Of a DNA stretch of 64,000 nucleotides, positions 22,389 through 32,879 are shown one piece after another; positions within the stretch are counted from its first letter, which is position 1, and each line of letters starts with the position of its first letter. The stretch is taken from the NCBI GenBank assembly GCA_025345505.1, contig JANVCC010000270.1:8670855-8734854 (forward strand). The letters run 5' to 3'. The notes under the pieces are model-generated. The model made no database searches. It saw only the letters and a program-made list of their open reading frames with translations, and was not told the DNA's origin. Source of the stretch: Todiramphus chloris collaris. Its lineage: Eukaryota; Chordata; Aves; Coraciiformes; Alcedinidae. Made by a program: the position numbers and the translations under genes.

Positions 22389-24789
22389 CTGCAGAATTAA
22401 AGAGAAAAAAAAAAATTACAGCATAAAACATTGAAAAGCTACAATTACAAAATTTCATACAGTACACACATTAGGAATGCTGGCATCTGCCACATTGTTT
22501 TTTCTAACCACTTTGGAGAAACAGAAGCATGTGCCATATTTCCCTCCTCAGTTCCATGAATTAGCTTCTACTTCACATGACTCCGTGCTGTTTTAACAGG
22601 GATTCATCTGGTAACATTCTATGTGTCTACTTTGTAACCAGATGTATGTTGTCAGGTGTGTATTACTTGCTGAATTAATAGAGATCAGAACTGCCATAAA
22701 AACATTGGCTGTTTCTTCTTCTAGAAAGCTGTTCTAATTCCAGAGATGTAGACAATTTCCATTAAGGAAGGATTCCTTCCAAGATGAAAGCCAATCAGCA
22801 TTCTAACAACACTTCTGGTTTTATTTCTAGTCTTGTTTCTACTGTTTTTAAATTCCCAAGAGTTTTACATGTTTTCTTGTTTTGGAGATGCAAAGAGACC
22901 ATCTAATGAAGAAGGCTGGAAGAAGTGTACCTGAAATGATGTGCAAATATTCTAATAGAATATAAAATAGTTCTGACAGATGAAAATTAAGAGATCCCTT
23001 TCATACATACTAAATCTTGGTGAGACTTCTGTCACAGACCTCGGCTGGATGAAGGTTAAAAACCTGTAATTTATTTCTATCAATATAAGCAGTGTGCTAT
23101 TCACAACTTTAAAATGAAATGATTTCTTTGTACCGGAGGAATTTTAGACCAAAGTGATTGTCTCAAAATTTTTGTCTGCCTTTTTTTTTTTTTTTTTTTT
23201 CCAGATGTTCTGAAAAGAATACAGCTATCTTCTATTCAAAAATGAACACTGTTCACTGGCAGTGTGCTATCTTTTTGAGAACTGCCAGTCTTTCCCAGGG
23301 ATTCATTATCAGTATTCATATATAAGCTTAATCTGCAGTACAGAAAAACATAGGATTTCCCTTGCCTTGAGTTTGACAGACACAACAAACAACTGAAATC
23401 AATGTCTCAAATCAAAGTCTACTATCCCCCTGCCCACCTAAAAATACAGTATCTGTGGAATCTTGGTGTATTCACTGCCTGCTTTTTCGAGGACAAAAAC
23501 CCTCTAGAGACCCTGAAGAATACCTGGAATCTGACTGAGGTCTTGCACCAAAAGCCAGCCCAAGTTGTCTGAGATACAAGCTCAAGAACATGGTAAATCA
23601 CAAACATCTGAGTATACCCCTCTCTTACCTCACTGGCAAAAGTCTATTCTCATCATACTCAGCAACAGGGCTTTTGAAGACTAACAAGAACAGTCAGTTC
23701 TTCTAAGAGATAACACTGGCTTCCAATTCTCCCCGACAAATAATCTTTCCTAGCTTACTGATGCCTCTTCTCACACACACACACACACACACACACAGGA
23801 GACATACTCACTTCCCTTATCCTCAGCTTGCTGATGGCACAAAGAGCTGTTATTTATTTACATGACAGCAAGATGCCCAAATACCTGAGCAGTTTCTGTA
23901 TCCTTCCCGTGAGTATGGAAAAGGGCACACTCAGCTCGGTCAGCTGGGTCATTTCACCCAGCTTTTCTCCAATGTTAGCCAGCCTCTCTTCATCAGCAGC
24001 CGTGAACCTCCGCACGTTAAATGTTCTCGCTGGCAAGGTCAAAGACATCAAGAGAGGGAAGTGGATGCTGTTCAAGAGGATTTCCAAGTGCTCCATTTCC
24101 AAGCGAACATTGTGAACTATTTCCAGTTTGCGCAAGAAAGAGGGATCAGCCAGCTTTACGATATAGAAGAATTTCTGCAAAGCCAGGTTGTCAGATCTGA
24201 ATGCCACACAGCAGATCTTCAGTGGACAATAGCATCTCTTCAGCAGGGCCTGCGCTACCAGCTCATAGTTCCGCTCTGTAACAAACAAGTCAATTAGCAC
24301 ATCAATACTGATTTCAAAGGTACCTGGATCGCACTGTGTTTGCTGCAGGTAAATCAGCAGTTCCAAACAAAGCTTAGAGAGCAGCTCTGTCCTGGCCCAC
24401 CTGCCCATTGTCTTCTTGCACTCACAGAATTGCACTTCAACATCTTTTATTCCAGTCAGGTCGACCACTTTCAACCTTTTCAGGTGGGGAGAAGGCTGAT
24501 TCAGCACATAGTCTCTCAGCCCTACCAGACAGCTTTCCAAGCACACTGAGCATGTTCTGTGTCTCAGGTCTTCCTGGTAGTCCGCAGTAGTTCCCAAAAG
24601 CTTTCCTACATTGAAGTCAACAAGTGGCCAGTTCTCTACCAAGTCATGAATCACTTCCCCTTGCTCCAGTAAATAGCTGGCTTTAAAAAGGAGAGGAAAA
24701 AGATTATGGGCAACACCACCAAGGCTCTTCCTGGCAAACTCTGCATTTGACACGAATGCTTCGGCACTGATGAATCGGAGAGACTTCAT
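21743..24789 (-). CDS. LRRC14B: LRRC14B, leucine-rich-repeat-containing 14B (two coding exons)
   Basis: This is a PRAME-like leucine-rich-repeat protein; its biochemical role is not well established. The vertebrate family member is mainly known from heart and skeletal muscle expression. Exon 1 runs 24789-23885 (905 bases, start MKSLRF) and ends CTGCTCAG|GTATTT. Exon 2 starts after TTCTGCAG at 22388 and stops at 21743. Joined, they give 516 codons plus stop, close to my recollection of about 514 residues in human. A cysteine cluster lies at residues 80, 83 and 87, and more cysteines near residue 120. Leucine-rich repeats occupy the C-terminal half: LTELSVPF at the end of exon 1, then MLDVSNCSLN, LEALDLSGHNI, LRSLTLEDCNI and LQEFKFLGNPL in exon 2. 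No signal peptide or membrane segment is seen. The frame is intact, so the gene appears functional. Confidence 0.93.
23181..23200. repeat. T20 homopolymer in the LRRC14B intron
   Basis: A run of twenty T residues on the plus strand, A on the transcribed sense strand. No flanking element was recognised. Confidence 0.9.
23772..23797. repeat. (CA)13 microsatellite in the LRRC14B intron
   Basis: A pure CA run of 13 units, about 90 bases inside the intron from the exon 1 donor. It is likely length-polymorphic. Confidence 0.95.
23885..24789 (-). CDS. LRRC14B: LRRC14B coding exon 1
   Basis: It carries the start codon and 301 full codons plus two bases of a split serine codon. The first ATG of the long frame is chosen as the start. 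The donor GTATTT is acceptable. The context ACAATG has an A at -3. Confidence 0.92.
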
Positions 24790-24849
24790 TGTTGCTCTGG
24801 ACTCCTTGCCGTTGTGGAGGGTGACTTCTGTGTTTAGAGATCTTGCCTA

Positions 24850-24905
24850 TCACCTTCTATTTTTATCTGCAGCTGCTGTTTGCTGCTAATAAAAGCCTTG
24901 CTGGG
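24850..24905 (-). promoter_or_regulatory. Possible proximal promoter of LRRC14B: E-box with TATA/MEF2-like box
   Basis: About 70-110 bases upstream of the start codon, the minus strand has CAGCTG (24875-24870) followed by GATAAAAATAG (24867-24857), and a second AT-rich box CTTTTATTAG at about 24895-24886. CAGCTG is a muscle-type E-box core. The AT-rich box differs from the MEF2 consensus at one end position and could equally serve as a TATA element. Muscle expression of the family makes this plausible. It is a short-motif inference. Confidence 0.35.
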
Positions 24906-25059
24906 AAGCCAGAGTGAACAGTCACATGATGATCCTCTGCTTTCTATTTTGGAGCTATACTGTGATTCCTGCAGCCCAGCAGGAACAGTAAGATCAGAGC
25001 AGCACACATAAATGAGAGTATTTCTCTCTCTTTCCTATGCCATACAAGAAGTCACCCAG

Positions 25060-25608
25060 GGTTCTGCTGCAGTGAAAAGCTCAATAACCCAAGTTATTCA
25101 GCAGGCATTCTTTATTTCGCAGCACTGGACGCACAGGGGATCACTCCTCCAAACGTGCATGCTGATGCCAGCTGTGTTTATGTGCAGGCTGAGCACACAG
25201 ATTCATTCTATTTCTCAGAAAGGGCAGGCTTATGCTAATGGCTTCCTGGCATTCATTTACATAGGCCGAGCATGCGTAATAAAATTATAGTTAGAGTCTT
25301 TTCTCCCCTCGGGGGTCTTTTGTGACCTCTGGTGGACATTTACTTCATCTTCTCTTCTTCATCACCGTGTTCTTGTAGTGACCTAAAGCCTGAAATCCTT
25401 ATTCTTGCCAGTTCTTGTCTGTTCAGCACGCTCGGGTGCCTTGAGATGTCTTGTTGTCCTGTTCCCAGAGATAACCACTATCTACAAGGTTATGAACGTC
25501 ACAGTCTGTCCCTACTATAAAACTACCCATTTATTGGTGTTGCTTGTTCAAAGATTAGTAAAACTCTACTAGACATCCCATTTCCTGCCTTCAGTTCCAA
25601 CTTAAACA
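25060..25608 (-). mobile_element. Probable LTR in minus orientation
   Basis: On the minus strand it begins TGTTTAAGTTGGAACTG at 25608 and contains an AATAAAGAATGCCTGCTG polyadenylation segment near 25115. It ends in a CACTGCAGCA-type terminus around 25065. No internal retroviral sequence of the same orientation is attached, so it looks like a solitary LTR or a fragment next to the plus-strand ERV remnant. The exact ends are uncertain. Confidence 0.45.
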
Positions 25609-25614
25609 ACTTAT

Positions 25615-25990
25615 GCGGGTGGCTAAAGGGATGGACACAGGACAAGGGCAGGGCAGAGGGAAACCAATTTGGGCTGTCGACCCGCGGCAAGACATTGCTG
25701 CCCAGCTAGAGACATGGACAGTGCAGGTATGGCCCGTGCACCTAAGAGCCAACAAGAACACCAACACAACCATCAGGCAGACCAGGCAGCCAAAGTCTCC
25801 AAACAGATTTGAGGTGAACTGCTTATAGCTCGATGGGCCCATGACACTTCCGTTCACCGAGGAAGAGACGCCACGTACCGATGGGCTCGTGACCAAGGGG
25901 TGGGTTTTGCTCTGGATGCTGTTGCACAGATTATCCATGATTGTGACATACGTGCTGCCACAAAGCAAGCCAAAGGAATTTAACTCTGGC
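25615..25990 (+). pseudogene. Endogenous retrovirus pol remnant (RNase H end to integrase N-terminus)
   Basis: The plus strand encodes short segments resembling the RNase H/integrase junction of avian endogenous retroviruses. An AVDPRQDIAAQLETW segment is followed, after a stop codon and frame breaks, by a region with the spacing of the integrase zinc-binding domain (two histidines early, then HDCD). The second cysteine of the expected Cys-x2-Cys pair is replaced by arginine. In-frame stops and the missing catalytic core show that it is dead. It lies upstream of a polypurine tract and LTR in the same orientation. Confidence 0.6.
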
Positions 25991-26308
25991 TGAGAGAGTT
26001 TAATTTCAGGGTAATATAAAGTACTGTATAATAGTGATAAGTTGTTAAAAGTTTCCAACGTGGTGTTCAGGATCTCCAGGATGAACCTGCAGCACGTGGG
26101 CACCAACCCTGATGAAGTCTATACCATCTCTCCCATCAAGAGAACTGCTCCCAATTCCTCCCCATTCCTGCCCCACTGGAACACAACCTGCACTGTCCTG
26201 CCCTGAGGGACTGCCAGGATGAACGATGACCTGCAACCTCGACTCCACAGATTGTTGTATAGAGACAGTTCCTAAATTGATGAACGAGCGTGGCTGGAAA
26301 TTGTATGG

Positions 26309-26590
26309 AATAAGGGGTGGAATGTTGTGTTAAGGGTAAAGAGGCTGATTGGGGGGGGACAAGTGGTAACCTAGGGCCCTGAGGAGTCAGAGGGCAGCTG
26401 TTATCCCCTCCTCTTCCCTGCCACACTCCATGAAACAAGCATGCTGGCAGGGGCTCTGCTGCTGTGACAGCATCTCAGCAGGGCTGGGCCTGACTCCCCG
26501 TGCACCATGCAACCCATCGCCATGACCAATAAAGTGCCATGACCAATCAAGCTTCATTACTAACAAGTCTAGAATAAACTGTAGAATGCA
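26309..26590 (+). mobile_element. Polypurine tract and 3' LTR of the ERV remnant
   Basis: A purine-rich GGAATAAGGGGTGGAA at 26307-26322 is directly followed by TGTTGTGTTAAGG, the expected layout of a polypurine tract before an LTR that starts with TG. The LTR-like sequence includes a CCAATAAAGTGCC polyadenylation signal at 26528-26533. The right end is not certain, probably near 26580. It has the same orientation as the pol remnant at 25615, so it is read as that element's 3' LTR. Confidence 0.55.
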
Positions 26591-26599
26591 AAAAGCTTC

Positions 26600-27400
26600 G
26601 GGGAGAAGGAATTCTTGCAGTGTAGAAAAGTCCTGTGTGTCAGAAGGAGCTGTGGTGTTTTAATTAGATCTGAGTAAATTATTAACATGCTGGCCTGCTG
26701 CTTAAAAATATATTATCTATTTAAATGGGTTGAAGGTGTGTGGTCTGCAGCTTCAAAAGAGGTCACTCTGCTCTACTCAAACCTTTGGGCATGAGATGGT
26801 AAGATCAGGTCATCTGCCAAGGGGAAAAAGAGATTAAAAGGAAAATAGCTAGGCTATAGAATAGAGAACATTTGTAGAACACAGAATTCCCCAAGGTACA
26901 GAGTTCAGGGGCTTGTGGTATGAAGAGCACTGTGTTTTCTAAAGTGATGGCAGAATAAAGATTGGAGGTCACGTTGTTTGTGGTATTGTAATCAGAGTAT
27001 GTGGCTATATTTGAATATTATCATTGGAGTTCATTCCTGCATTAAGCACTTGTAGCATGGAGGGGGAAAGTGCACTGATATCTCCTGAAATAACTGGGGC
27101 AGGGGGGGAGGGTGTAGGTGACAAAAAAGCATCAATCACATGTTTTCCTGATCTCTAGTAAAATACCTGTAGAAAAATTACATTTTTTCCACGATATTTC
27201 CCATACAAAACACCTTGGTACCGTCGTGCAATTAACATCTTCCTAAATAATTCACGGGAACCCACAGCTATCAGTGATGCCATCTACCTCTGCCAGGGAA
27301 AGGAGGAGTGGGGGCAGCCTAATCACGGGGGGTGACCAGAACCGCCTCCCGCAGCAGCCTTACAAGCGGCCCGGGCTACACAAGCCGCTGGAGACCCCTG
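26600..27400. other. Stretch between ERV remnant and CpG island, nothing assigned
   Basis: AT-rich at first, then rising GC toward the island. No exon or repeat was recognised. Confidence 0.4.
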
Positions 27401-27949
27401 CCTAAGGAAGCAGCGGCTTCCCCAACGTCGGGGCGCTGCGAGCGCTGTCACCCGTTTCTCTAACAGAGCTTTGCGGGTCTGCAGCCGGGCGAGCCGAAAC
27501 AACGCGCTTTTTTTTTTTTTTCCCTAAAACTTCTTGCTGATCTCAATCCTTTCCGCCCCTTTCTCGCAGACACCAGAGAGACTCGGCCAGCCGCGAAGGC
27601 GGGGACAGGCCCGGGCTCTCGGGAAGGAACCGGCCGGCAGCGAGCGGGTACTTACCCGGCTGCCCGGGCGGTGCGAGGTCGCAGAGCAGCGGTTCCAGCA
27701 GCAGGGGACTGCGGCTGGGTCAGCGGAGCCTGGGAGCGAAGGACTCCCCGCAATCCCCACAGCCCAGGCAGCTCCGCTAACGGCCCCGCCCCGACAGCGG
27801 CAACTGCCCCGGCCTGAGACTTGGTGCGGACGCCCTGTGCTCCGCAGCCACCCGTCTTCGCCGCTGCTTTTGCCCTCGCTCCCGAGATAAGCCCAAGCTC
27901 GCACGTGTGTCTCCGTCGGAGACGAAATCCCGCCTGAGAGCTGGCAGTC

Positions 27950-28105
27950 CGACAGGCCCCGGCCCCCCCAGGCCCCGGCCCCCACAGGCCCGGCCCCCNN
28001 NNNNNNNNCCCCCCAGGCCCCGGCCCCCACAGGCCCGGCCCCCCCAGGCCCCGGCTCACCCAGGCCCCGGCCCCCACAGGCCCCGACCCGCACAGGCCCC
28101 GGTCC
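27950..28105. repeat. GC-rich minisatellite (CCCCGGCCCC.CAGG units) spanning an assembly gap
   Basis: Imperfect units built from CAGGCCCCGGCCCCC and CACAGGCCCGGCCCCC recur about every 14-16 bases. The ten Ns fall inside the array, so its true length is unknown. The minus strand has closely spaced guanine runs. Confidence 0.85.
27999..28008. other. Assembly gap (10 N)
   Basis: Ten undefined bases inside a GC-rich repeat. The size is probably nominal. Confidence 0.99.
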
Positions 28106-28119
28106 GCACCGAAAGATGG

Positions 28120-31100
28120 ACAGAGGTCGTTTTCCAAGCATCGGCTCCCTTCCCCGCCCCAAGCGCACACAGAGTTGGTGCCACACGCAGCGGGTGCCAC
28201 ATTGTTGCCTTCCAGAGGCCGAAGGCAAAGGAAACCTGTCGCTGCACAGCGTCCTCTTTCCACTGTTGTCAAACATACAGGACTGTCCTGCAGCCCGAGT
28301 GTGCTTTGAAATTTCCTGATCTACTTTCTGATGCTCTATACTTTGACCGTAAAAGCAGTGAAATCTGAGGCTGAGTGCATTTTTTCAGTGTATTATTTGC
28401 AAAAAACCCATGTTCTATGAGACCTGAAAGGTGAAATAGTGGATAGTTATCACGTGTTGACTCAGGTCACAAACAACTGCTGGTGTAACACATGCTTACT
28501 TCTTTTATTTGACCCAAAGGAGAAACTGTTCCTGCCTGGGGACCATCTAGATAATTCTGGCGGAAGAATAGAAAAGAGTAGTTAAATGACATTCAAAGTA
28601 GATTTCTTTGGACACAAATTGTAGAGCAGTGTTTTACAGCACCTACGAACTCATGCGGTCTTTATGTCACAAATGACCAAAGGAGGATTGTGAAGGAATG
28701 CCAGGAACTACATAAATGAACATTAAAATTAACCAAAAAGGACGATGGTGAAAGAAGGACAAGAGCTGGCGAAGGAAAACATCTACTGACTCCCAAAGTG
28801 CTGAAGCAAGTTGCTCAAAAGTAACCTATACTCATTATAATATCATTAACACTGTAAAAAAATCCTTCCTCAGGTAGGAGAAACCCTCCTATTCCCAAAA
28901 GGCCCCTCGTCACAGAACATGCATCGTAAAAAAGGAGGATACCGTGTCTTTAAATGACGACGAGAGAGTGTAGGAACCACTAAAAAACTGTTGTGAATGC
29001 ATACTAACCAACCAGCAGTGTAAGAAAGGAAAGCTTGTCCTTAAGGTAGCATAAATATGTAATAATGCTACTTTGGGTGTGCTAGCTTTGTGGATAAACC
29101 ACCTAGCACCCATTTCTGTGCAGAAATTAAATAATCATTTCAGCTGCATGTGTGTTTCTGTTCTTTGCACACCAGGTAAAGAGCCCAGAGTTGGGATAAC
29201 ATTTATAGAGGTGTTAGTGTAGTGACTTTGTAGATTATTTACATATTCCAAATGCAAAATATTGTAAATGTGAGAGGAGTGAGAGAATTTTGCTGGAGTT
29301 ACATGTGCTGTCCCAGTTTGAACAATGCTTTACCTTATAAATCAGTTTGCATCTGCTTGTTTGGTGTTTTTTTTTAAAGTAGAAACAGGGTCTTCACATG
29401 CTTAGAATCAAATCATGGAAGAAGGAAAGAAAGTAAGCTCCAATTCTGTTTTCCACATTCAAAGACATACAGTTGAATGCTGTTACCAAAATAGTCTGGG
29501 GAGATTTTCATAAACACCATAAGATCACAATTCTTGACAGATGAAGTTTTTAGTATGTATGTTTAGTGGGTATCCTGTTCAGGGCCTAGCACTTGTTCTA
29601 GCAAACACTTGAAATTACAGTGTTTGAACTATATGAAAACAAATGTAACTTTGAAATCTTTATACACTTTGTCACTGTGCATCCAAGACAGAAATGATTA
29701 ATACTTGAAATATGCTAGTAAAGGGGAAGCACCACTCAGCCTCTTCTAGGTTATTCTCTTCATCATGATTCTGCATGTACAGGACATTCACATATGGAAA
29801 ACATATTATGAAAATTCAGCAAGTTATTATTATTATTATTATTTAAAGTTACACCTGCCTGTATCAAAACATTTTAAAGTATGTTGTGCATTCTGTCCTG
29901 ATGAGGGGAAAAAATGTGGCAAAATGATCAGTTTTAAATACTGTGTGTCTTTAATACTTGGAGCAAACAGATTATTTCTGAATTTAAGTTTTGAAATTAG
30001 TAAAGATATTTTCTTCAAACCTTTTCAAAAGCTTTTTCTCAGTCTACTGAACTGTATAAGACATTTCCAGCCCAAATGTTAGGAAATTAGTTATGTTATA
30101 AACATTATTGGAAATAGGAGCCAGATATTTTCTCAGCCACTCATACAGCAGCATTTGAGCAGTATTATATTTCTGATGACAATTTATCATTAGTTTTCAG
30201 AATAGCAAAGCACTTGACGACTTGAGTTGCTTTTCATCTTACAAGTCCTCATATATAATATTGCAGCTGATTTATCTATGCTTTGTGATCCACCATTAAA
30301 GTCTGTGGAGCAGTCTATCCTTGAGTAAATAAACCCCGCTGCTTTGAAGTGATTTATGACAAAGGGAGAACTCAGACTGGTTATATTCAGCAAAATGGAG
30401 TGAAGTGGGAGACAAAAAAAACCCAGGAGTATTGAGCTCAAGCCTTGAATGTCCACAAGTATAAGCATGCCCTTAAATCTACATGAAATACAGCCACAAA
30501 GCTATCAGAAAAGTGCTTATTCCAAGTTATGCCCTCCATGGATTGGTGATGTTATCTGCCCAGGCAAACAGGGAGGCAGATGAAGAAGGAGGTGAAGGAT
30601 TTGTGAAATATTGCTCATGAGTTTCTTTAGGCCTTTTGATAACTATTAGTGCATATAATGAGATGACTATCCTTGAAGTTGTCAACATAATTAGTTTGGG
30701 AACTTTTAACCAAGAATTGTCTGTCCTTGAATAAGAAACATCCTGGAAAACATATAAACCATATGGACATAGAGATTATATTGTTTTTATGTAGCTTTGT
30801 ACTGTCAGCTAAACAGTAATTAGTGCTCTCCTTAAGTGAACTAGCCTCATTAAACTACTAGAAATCATGCCCATAGGTCAAAAAGACCCCTGCCCAGTTG
30901 AAGACCTTTCCCCAGAGCATGCTTAGTACAGAAGTATGGAGTCAGCAGTATTATAATTATACAGAAATTGCTGAGGGTGGGCTCGGAAAGTACTAACTTT
31001 GTAAATTTTGAATACCAATACAGCAGAGAGTCTCATTTGGTGCGTTTGATGTGTGGGGAACCAAAGAGCACCCGGGCTTGCGGAACTGAAATAAATAAGC

Positions 31101-31790
31101 AACATCTCTCCTGAGCGTGTGACACACTGGGCAACGAATCCACTTTTTCAAACAGCAGCAACACCTCAGAGCTGTCATATGCTCTGCCCTGTGCTTGTGC
31201 AGTGCTTGCATTTTGAAGGGTATGGCTACATAACCCTCCCAATTGCTTTATTTATGATAATTAAAAGTGGGCCTAATTTTATAGATCATTGTGAAGTTAA
31301 AGGTCTATTGAAATGAAAGGAAGTACGAACACAGAGGATGCGGAACTGAATTTAGCCTTTGCAAAAAAGCCTAAGTGCTTATGTCATCATGAGTAGATGT
31401 ATTTCTTCATGCATAACTGCTACTAATTTACTTATGCAAGGAGTCTGAAAGCAAATGTAAGTTGAAATGGAATCAAAGCTCAAGTGGGTCAGTGAATAAT
31501 TGAATTCTGCCACTATTTCCTCATCAGGTATTACAAATTGTAGACAAGAGTCTGTTTACTCTCACAAGAATTTAAGTTTATATTGCTGTGTAAATTCTGG
31601 ATGTCCAATCCCTGTCTTTTTTTTTTTTTTTTCTCAACCTTCTTTGCTGGCCTGTGGTACAAAGATTACTATACAAGCTGTCACAACATCTGATCTGATG
31701 GTCATTGGTTATTTGAACTCAATATTCCATTTATGGAAACTCATTTTATTGCTAAGAGCTATAGAAACTAGGAATCTAGTAAAAATAGGG
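28120..31790. other. AT-rich non-coding stretch, nothing assigned
   Basis: Only short open frames are present. A (TTA)n run lies at about 29826-29843 and a T14 run at 31618-31631. No exon with paired splice sites and recognisable protein was found. Confidence 0.4.
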
Positions 31791-31802
31791 TAAAAAGGGT
31801 CT

Positions 31803-32870
31803 ATTGGCACTTCATCAACCAACACCCCCAAGTCCTTCTTTGCAGGGCTGCTCTCAATCCACTCATCACCCAGTCTGTATTTGTGCTGGGCATTGCCCCA
31901 CTCCAGGTGCAGGACCTTGCACTTGGCCTTGTTGAACTTCATCAGGTTGCCATGGGCCCACCTCTCAAGCCTGCCCAGGTCTCTCTGGATGGCATCCCTT
32001 CCCTCCAGCGTGTCAGCCACACCACACAACTTGGCGTTGTCTACAAACCTGCTGAGGGTTCCTCAATCCCACTGTTCACGTTACTGACAAAGGCATTAAA
32101 CAGCACCAGTCCCATCACTGATCTGTGAGGGACTTCACTTGGCACAGGTCTCCGTTTGGACATTGAGCCATCGACTGCAACTCTTTGAAAGTGGCCACCT
32201 AGCCAATTCCTTATCCACTGAGTGGTCCATCCATCAAATCCATGTCTGTCCAATTGAGAAACCAGGATGTTGCGCAGGACAACGTTGAATGCTTTACACA
32301 AGTCCAGGAAGATGATGTCACTTGCTCTTCCTTTTTCCACCGATGCTGTGATCCCATCATAAAAAGCCACCAAATCTGTCAGGCAGGATTTGTCCTTGAT
32401 GAAGCCATGTTGGTTGCTAACAGCTTCCTCCTGATTTTCCCTGTGCCCTGGCAGAGTGTTCAGCAGGATTTGCTCCATTATCTTGCCAGGCACGGAGGTG
32501 AGACTGACTGGCCTATAGTTTCCCAGGTCTTCCTTATCTTCCTTTTTGAAAGTGGGGGTTACATCTCCCCTTTTCCAGTCTGGGAACTTCACCAGACCTC
32601 CACGACTTTTCAAATATGATGGAAAGCGTCTTTGCATCTTTGTCTGCCAGCTCCCTCAGGACCTGCAGATGGATCTCGTCTGGTCCCGTGGACTTGTGCA
32701 CCTTCAGGTTCACTAGTTGGTTTTTAATCAGTTCTTCTGTTACAGTGATCAGATCTTCCTTCTCCCAGTCCCTGCCTTTGGCTTCAGAAACTTGCCAGCG
32801 TGGCTGCAGCCCTTGCCAGCGAAGACTGAGGCAAAGAAGTCCATTATTTCTGCTTGTATTTGCTGAAATT
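31803..32870 (-). mobile_element. CR1 LINE reverse-transcriptase fragment, 3' end missing
   Basis: On the minus strand it encodes degenerate CR1 reverse transcriptase: [47 protein letters not shown], then the segment after the catalytic loop ([18 protein letters not shown]). The catalytic loop is ruined: the position of the conserved aspartate pair reads FVDN in a shifted frame near 32040. The copy stops abruptly at about 31803 before the ORF2 C-terminus, and no CR1 3' tail is present. That is unusual for a simple CR1 insertion and implies later deletion. Confidence 0.9.
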
Positions 32871-32879
32871 GCTAGTAAT

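Larger units (their letters stand above)
27400..28110 (-). promoter_or_regulatory. CpG island with minus-strand first-exon donor
   Basis: This is strongly GC- and CpG-rich sequence. On the minus strand a near-ideal donor, GCAGCCGG|GTAAGTAC, ends an exon at 27656. The transcript would run toward LRRC14B, whose start codon is 2.9 kb downstream, so this may be an untranslated first exon of that gene. A weak acceptor AAACACAG lies just upstream of the LRRC14B ATG. Alternatively it may serve an unrecognised transcript. The long GC-rich frames across the island are composition artefacts. Confidence 0.55.

Noticed and set aside
27524..28368. Minus-strand 250- and 206-codon frames and plus-strand frames across the second CpG island
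   Set aside because: They run through the N gap and the GC repeat, giving low-complexity Gly/Pro/Ala text; no real protein features.
28560..29150. Possible LTR remnant (ends with TAGCACCCATTTCTGTGCAG and an AT-rich tail)
   Set aside because: It has an LTR-like feel but no clear TG/CA ends, polypurine tract or internal retroviral sequence; a repeat-library search would be needed.
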